Source: Sphingomonas sp. CCH21-G11
GTDB lineage: Bacteria > Pseudomonadota > Alphaproteobacteria > Sphingomonadales > Sphingomonadaceae
Assembly (NCBI RefSeq): GCF_001555965.1
Contig: NZ_LSHX01000021.1
Span: 1-18,672, forward strand
Direction: 5' to 3'
DNA length: 18,672 bases
The notes beneath the pieces are model-generated. The model had not been told where the DNA came from, searched no databases, and saw only the letters and a list, made by a program, of their open reading frames with translations. The position numbers and the translations under genes are program-made. Shown in pieces: positions 16,765 to 18,672 of the stretch; the stretch's first letter is position 1, and each line of letters starts with the position of its first letter.

Positions 16765-18387
16765 TCAGGCGTCGGCCTTCTTCTTGGCGGCCGGCTTCTT
16801 CTTGGGCGCGGCATCGGCGTCGCCTGCCGGGGCTTCAGCGGCAGCCTTCTTCTTCGGCGCAGCCTTTTTCGGCGCGTCCGCGCTGACTTCGGCCGCGTCT
16901 TCCGCCTTCTTGGCCGCCGCCTTCTTCGCCGCGGGCTTGGCCACGTCCTCGGCGGGTGCGGCGTCCGCCTTCTTGGCGGTGGCCTTCTTCTTCACCGGCT
17001 TGTGGTCGTGATCATGGTCATGATCGCAATCGGGGCCATGGACGTGCGGGATCGCGCCTTCCTCGCTCTCGATCGCGGCTTCCAGCTCCTCGCGCGTCAC
17101 CTCACGCTCGGCGATCTCGGCCTTGCCGAACAGGAAGTCGACGACCTTGTCCTCATAGAGCGGCGCGCGCAGCTGGGCGGCGGCCATCGGCTCCTGGCGG
17201 ACATATTCGATGAACCGCTCGCGGTCCTTCTGGTTGTACTGCTGCGCGGCCTGCATGATGAGCTGGTTCATCTCGGCCTGGGTGACCTCGACACCATTGG
17301 CCTGGCCGATTTCGGAAAGCAGCAGGCCCAGGCGCACGCGGCGCACCGCGATCGCGCGATAATCTTCCTTCTCGCGCTCCAGCTCGGCCATCGCCGCATC
17401 CTTGTCGGCTTCCTGCTCGGCTTCGCGGACAAGCTGCTGCCAGATCTGGTCGAACTCGGCATCGACCATCGACGGCGGCACGTCGAAATCATGCGACGCG
17501 GCGAGCTGGTCGAGCAGCTTGCGCTTCATGTGGGTGCGGGTCAGGCCGTTCAGCTCCTGCTCGATCTGGCCCTTCAGCAACCCGCGAAGCTGCTCAAGGC
17601 TCTCGAGGCCAAGCGACTTGGCGAAATCGTCGTCGATCTTCGTCTCGCCCGCCACGCGCACGTCGGTGATCTTCAGCGCGAACTCGGCCGGCTTGCCCGC
17701 CAGCTCCTTCGCGCCGTAATCGTCGGGGAAGGTGACCTGAATGGTCTTTTCCTCGCCCTTGGTCACGCCGACCAGCTGGTCCTCGAAACCGGGGATCAGG
17801 CGACCCGAGCCGATTTCGATCGACATGTCGGTGCCGGTGCCGCCTTCAAACGCGACGCCGTCGACCGACCCGACAAAGTCCATGACGACCAGGTCGCCGG
17901 TCGCGGCCTTGTGCCCGTCCGGCGCATCGTCGAACCGCTTCTGGCTGCCGGCGATCTGTGCGAGCTGCTCGTCGACCTGCGCTTCGGGTGCGGGAACGAC
18001 CAGTCGTTCCAGCTTGATGCCCTCGATCGACGGGGTCGGCACGTCGGGCAGCACCTCCAGCTCGACCTTGATCTCGGCGTCCTTGCCGGGGGCGTATTCG
18101 CCCGCGAGCGACACCGACGGCGACATCGCCGGGCGCAGCTTGTTGCTGGCGATCAGCGCCTGGATGCCTTCCTGGATGCTGGTGTTGAGCGCGTCGGCGG
18201 CGATCGCCTCGCCGTGCATCTTGCGGACCAGGTTGGCCGGCACCTTGCCGGGGCGGAAGCCGGGCATCCGCACCTGCGGCGCCACGCGCTTCACCTCGGC
18301 GTCGACGCGGGCGTCGATGTCGGCGGCGGTGATGGTCAGCGTGTAGGCGCGCTTCAGGCCTTCGTTCAACGTCTCGACAGTCTGCAT
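16765..18387 (-). CDS. tig: Trigger factor with long His-rich and Lys/Ala-rich C-terminal tail
   Basis: A ribosome-bound chaperone and peptidyl-prolyl isomerase, 540 residues against about 430 in E. coli. The ribosome-docking signature GFRPGKVP is at 43-50. The FKBP-type domain follows (about 165-245, with GDLVVMDFVG and LIPGFEDQLVG), then the helical C-terminal arms to about 440. The extra length is a tail from about residue 446: HGPDCDHDHDHDHK (450-463), able to bind metal in principle, then about 75 residues dominated by Lys, Ala, Pro and acidic residues. The start MQTVETLNEGLKRAYTL matches the family; the open frame upstream to 18480 runs into the tRNA gene. It follows tRNA-Leu by 61 nt. 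Confidence 0.97.
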   Translation of the reverse strand: MQTVETLNEGLKRAYTLTITAADIDARVDAEVKRVAPQVRMPGFRPGKVPANLVRKMHGEAIAADALNTSIQEGIQALIASNKLRPAMSPSVSLAGEYAPGKDAEIKVELEVLPDVPTPSIEGIKLERLVVPAPEAQVDEQLAQIAGSQKRFDDAPDGHKAATGDLVVMDFVGSVDGVAFEGGTGTDMSIEIGSGRLIPGFEDQLVGVTKGEEKTIQVTFPDDYGAKELAGKPAEFALKITDVRVAGETKIDDDFAKSLGLESLEQLRGLLKGQIEQELNGLTRTHMKRKLLDQLAASHDFDVPPSMVDAEFDQIWQQLVREAEQEADKDAAMAELEREKEDYRAIAVRRVRLGLLLSEIGQANGVEVTQAEMNQLIMQAAQQYNQKDRERFIEYVRQEPMAAAQLRAPLYEDKVVDFLFGKAEIAEREVTREELEAAIESEEGAIPHVHGPDCDHDHDHDHKPVKKKATAKKADAAPAEDVAKPAAKKAAAKKAEDAAEVSADAPKKAAPKKKAAAEAPAGDADAAPKKKPAAKKKADA

Positions 18388-18426
18388 TCTTCGGCTTTCG
18401 CTTTCAGGATTTCTAAAGAACGATGT

Positions 18427-18451
18427 CCAGCTTGGCGCATGGCGAAGCTGG
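18427..18451 (-). repeat. Inverted repeat overlapping the tRNA-Leu CCA end
   Basis: CCAGCTT, an 11-base loop, AAGCTGG on the transcript, where the first CCA is the encoded 3' end of the tRNA. It is followed by TTCTTT a few bases on. It may be a weak terminator or a 3'-processing structure between the tRNA and tig; pairing would compete with the mature CCA end. Confidence 0.35.
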
Positions 18452-18533
18452 TGCGGGCGAAGGGAGTCGAACCCCCACATCTTTCGATACTGGAACCTAA
18501 ATCCAGCGCGTCTACCAGTTCCGCCACGCCCGC
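18449..18533 (-). tRNA. tRNA-Leu (anticodon UAG), CCA encoded
   Basis: Transcribed from the minus strand. The acceptor stem GCGGGCG pairs with CGCCCGC, followed by discriminator A and an encoded CCA (18449-18451). The anticodon arm is CTGGA-TTTAGGT-TCCAG, giving anticodon TAG at plus positions 18497-18499, which reads CUA and other CUN leucine codons. The T arm GGGGG-TTCGACT-CCCTT and a long variable arm fit a class II leucine tRNA of 85 nt including CCA. Confidence 0.97.
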
Positions 18534-18557
18534 AGGGGACACCGCCGGTCGGCGGGT

Positions 18558-18586
18558 CCTATACCAGCGATCGGCGGGGGGGCAAG
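18558..18586 (-). promoter_or_regulatory. Candidate promoter of tRNA-Leu
   Basis: CTTGCC (18581-18586), a 17-nt spacer and TATAGG (18558-18563) on the minus strand. Initiation near 18551 would leave a leader of about 17 nt before the tRNA. tig may be cotranscribed. The remaining bases to 18672 show no gene I can support. Confidence 0.55.
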
Positions 18587-18672
18587 GACTTCGCGTCGCG
18601 ATCGCCGCCAGCGTGCATCCGACGATGGCACTCCGGCCCGCGTGCCGCGTTGACCCCCTTGAACCACCGAAG

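Noticed and set aside
16629..16814. Small open frame of 61 codons ending in ATGA overlap with the glycosyltransferase
   Set aside because: Most of it is Arg/Pro-rich and overlaps the end of tig. Only the last 20 or so residues look protein-like, and no start codon with a ribosome site precedes them.
16768..17052. Tandem repeat array or CRISPR-like structure in the end of tig
   Set aside because: The repetitiveness comes from Lys/Ala codons and a His-Asp run in a coding region; there are no regular repeat and spacer units.

Overview
The window looks like chromosomal DNA from a sphingomonad (Alphaproteobacteria, Sphingomonas-like). It is strongly GC-rich throughout, the clpP/clpX/tig/trxB proteins are of alphaproteobacterial type, and the left half is an exosortase A (XrtA/PEP-CTERM)-associated exopolysaccharide locus of the kind found in sphingomonads. 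No rRNA, CRISPR array, insertion sequence or phage gene was seen. No stretch longer than 300 bases lacks a gene.

Region 1 (1-9844, all minus strand, transcribed right to left) is a tightly packed XrtA-type EPS operon. In transcription order it holds an acyl-CoA ligase, a fold-type III PLP decarboxylase, a Wza-like polysaccharide export protein, a Wzz-like chain-length protein, a BY-type tyrosine autokinase, a beta-barrel outer membrane protein, an AAA secretion ATPase, a polysaccharide deacetylase and a FemAB-like protein cut by the window edge. Several junctions are 4-base ATGA overlaps, which suggests translational coupling. The exosortase itself and the glycosyltransferases are not in the window and would be expected to the left of position 1.

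Region 2 (9919-11716, plus strand) diverges from the ligase. It encodes a small acyl carrier protein and two alpha/beta-hydrolase-like proteins of the XrtA-associated families. Together with the ligase and decarboxylase they look like an acyl- or amino-acyl-modification module serving the EPS/XrtA system; its chemistry is not known to me.

Region 3 (11724-18672, minus strand) is housekeeping: thioredoxin reductase, an NTF2/SnoaL-like protein, clpX, clpP, a membrane-anchored family 2 glycosyltransferase, trigger factor and a tRNA-Leu(UAG) with a recognisable promoter.

The main anomalies are: (a) an apparent +1 frameshift in a run of five G (five C on the coding strand) at the 3' end of the export-protein gene, which replaces the expected short C-terminus by a tail overlapping the next gene; (b) a 60-bp AT-rich patch with a perfect 8-bp palindrome inside the otherwise GC-rich hydrolase 1 gene; (c) a perfect 12-bp inverted repeat directly before trxB; (d) a 95-residue His-rich then Lys/Ala-rich tail on trigger factor. 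I see no wholly new system. The least understood part is the ligase/ACP/decarboxylase/hydrolase module.
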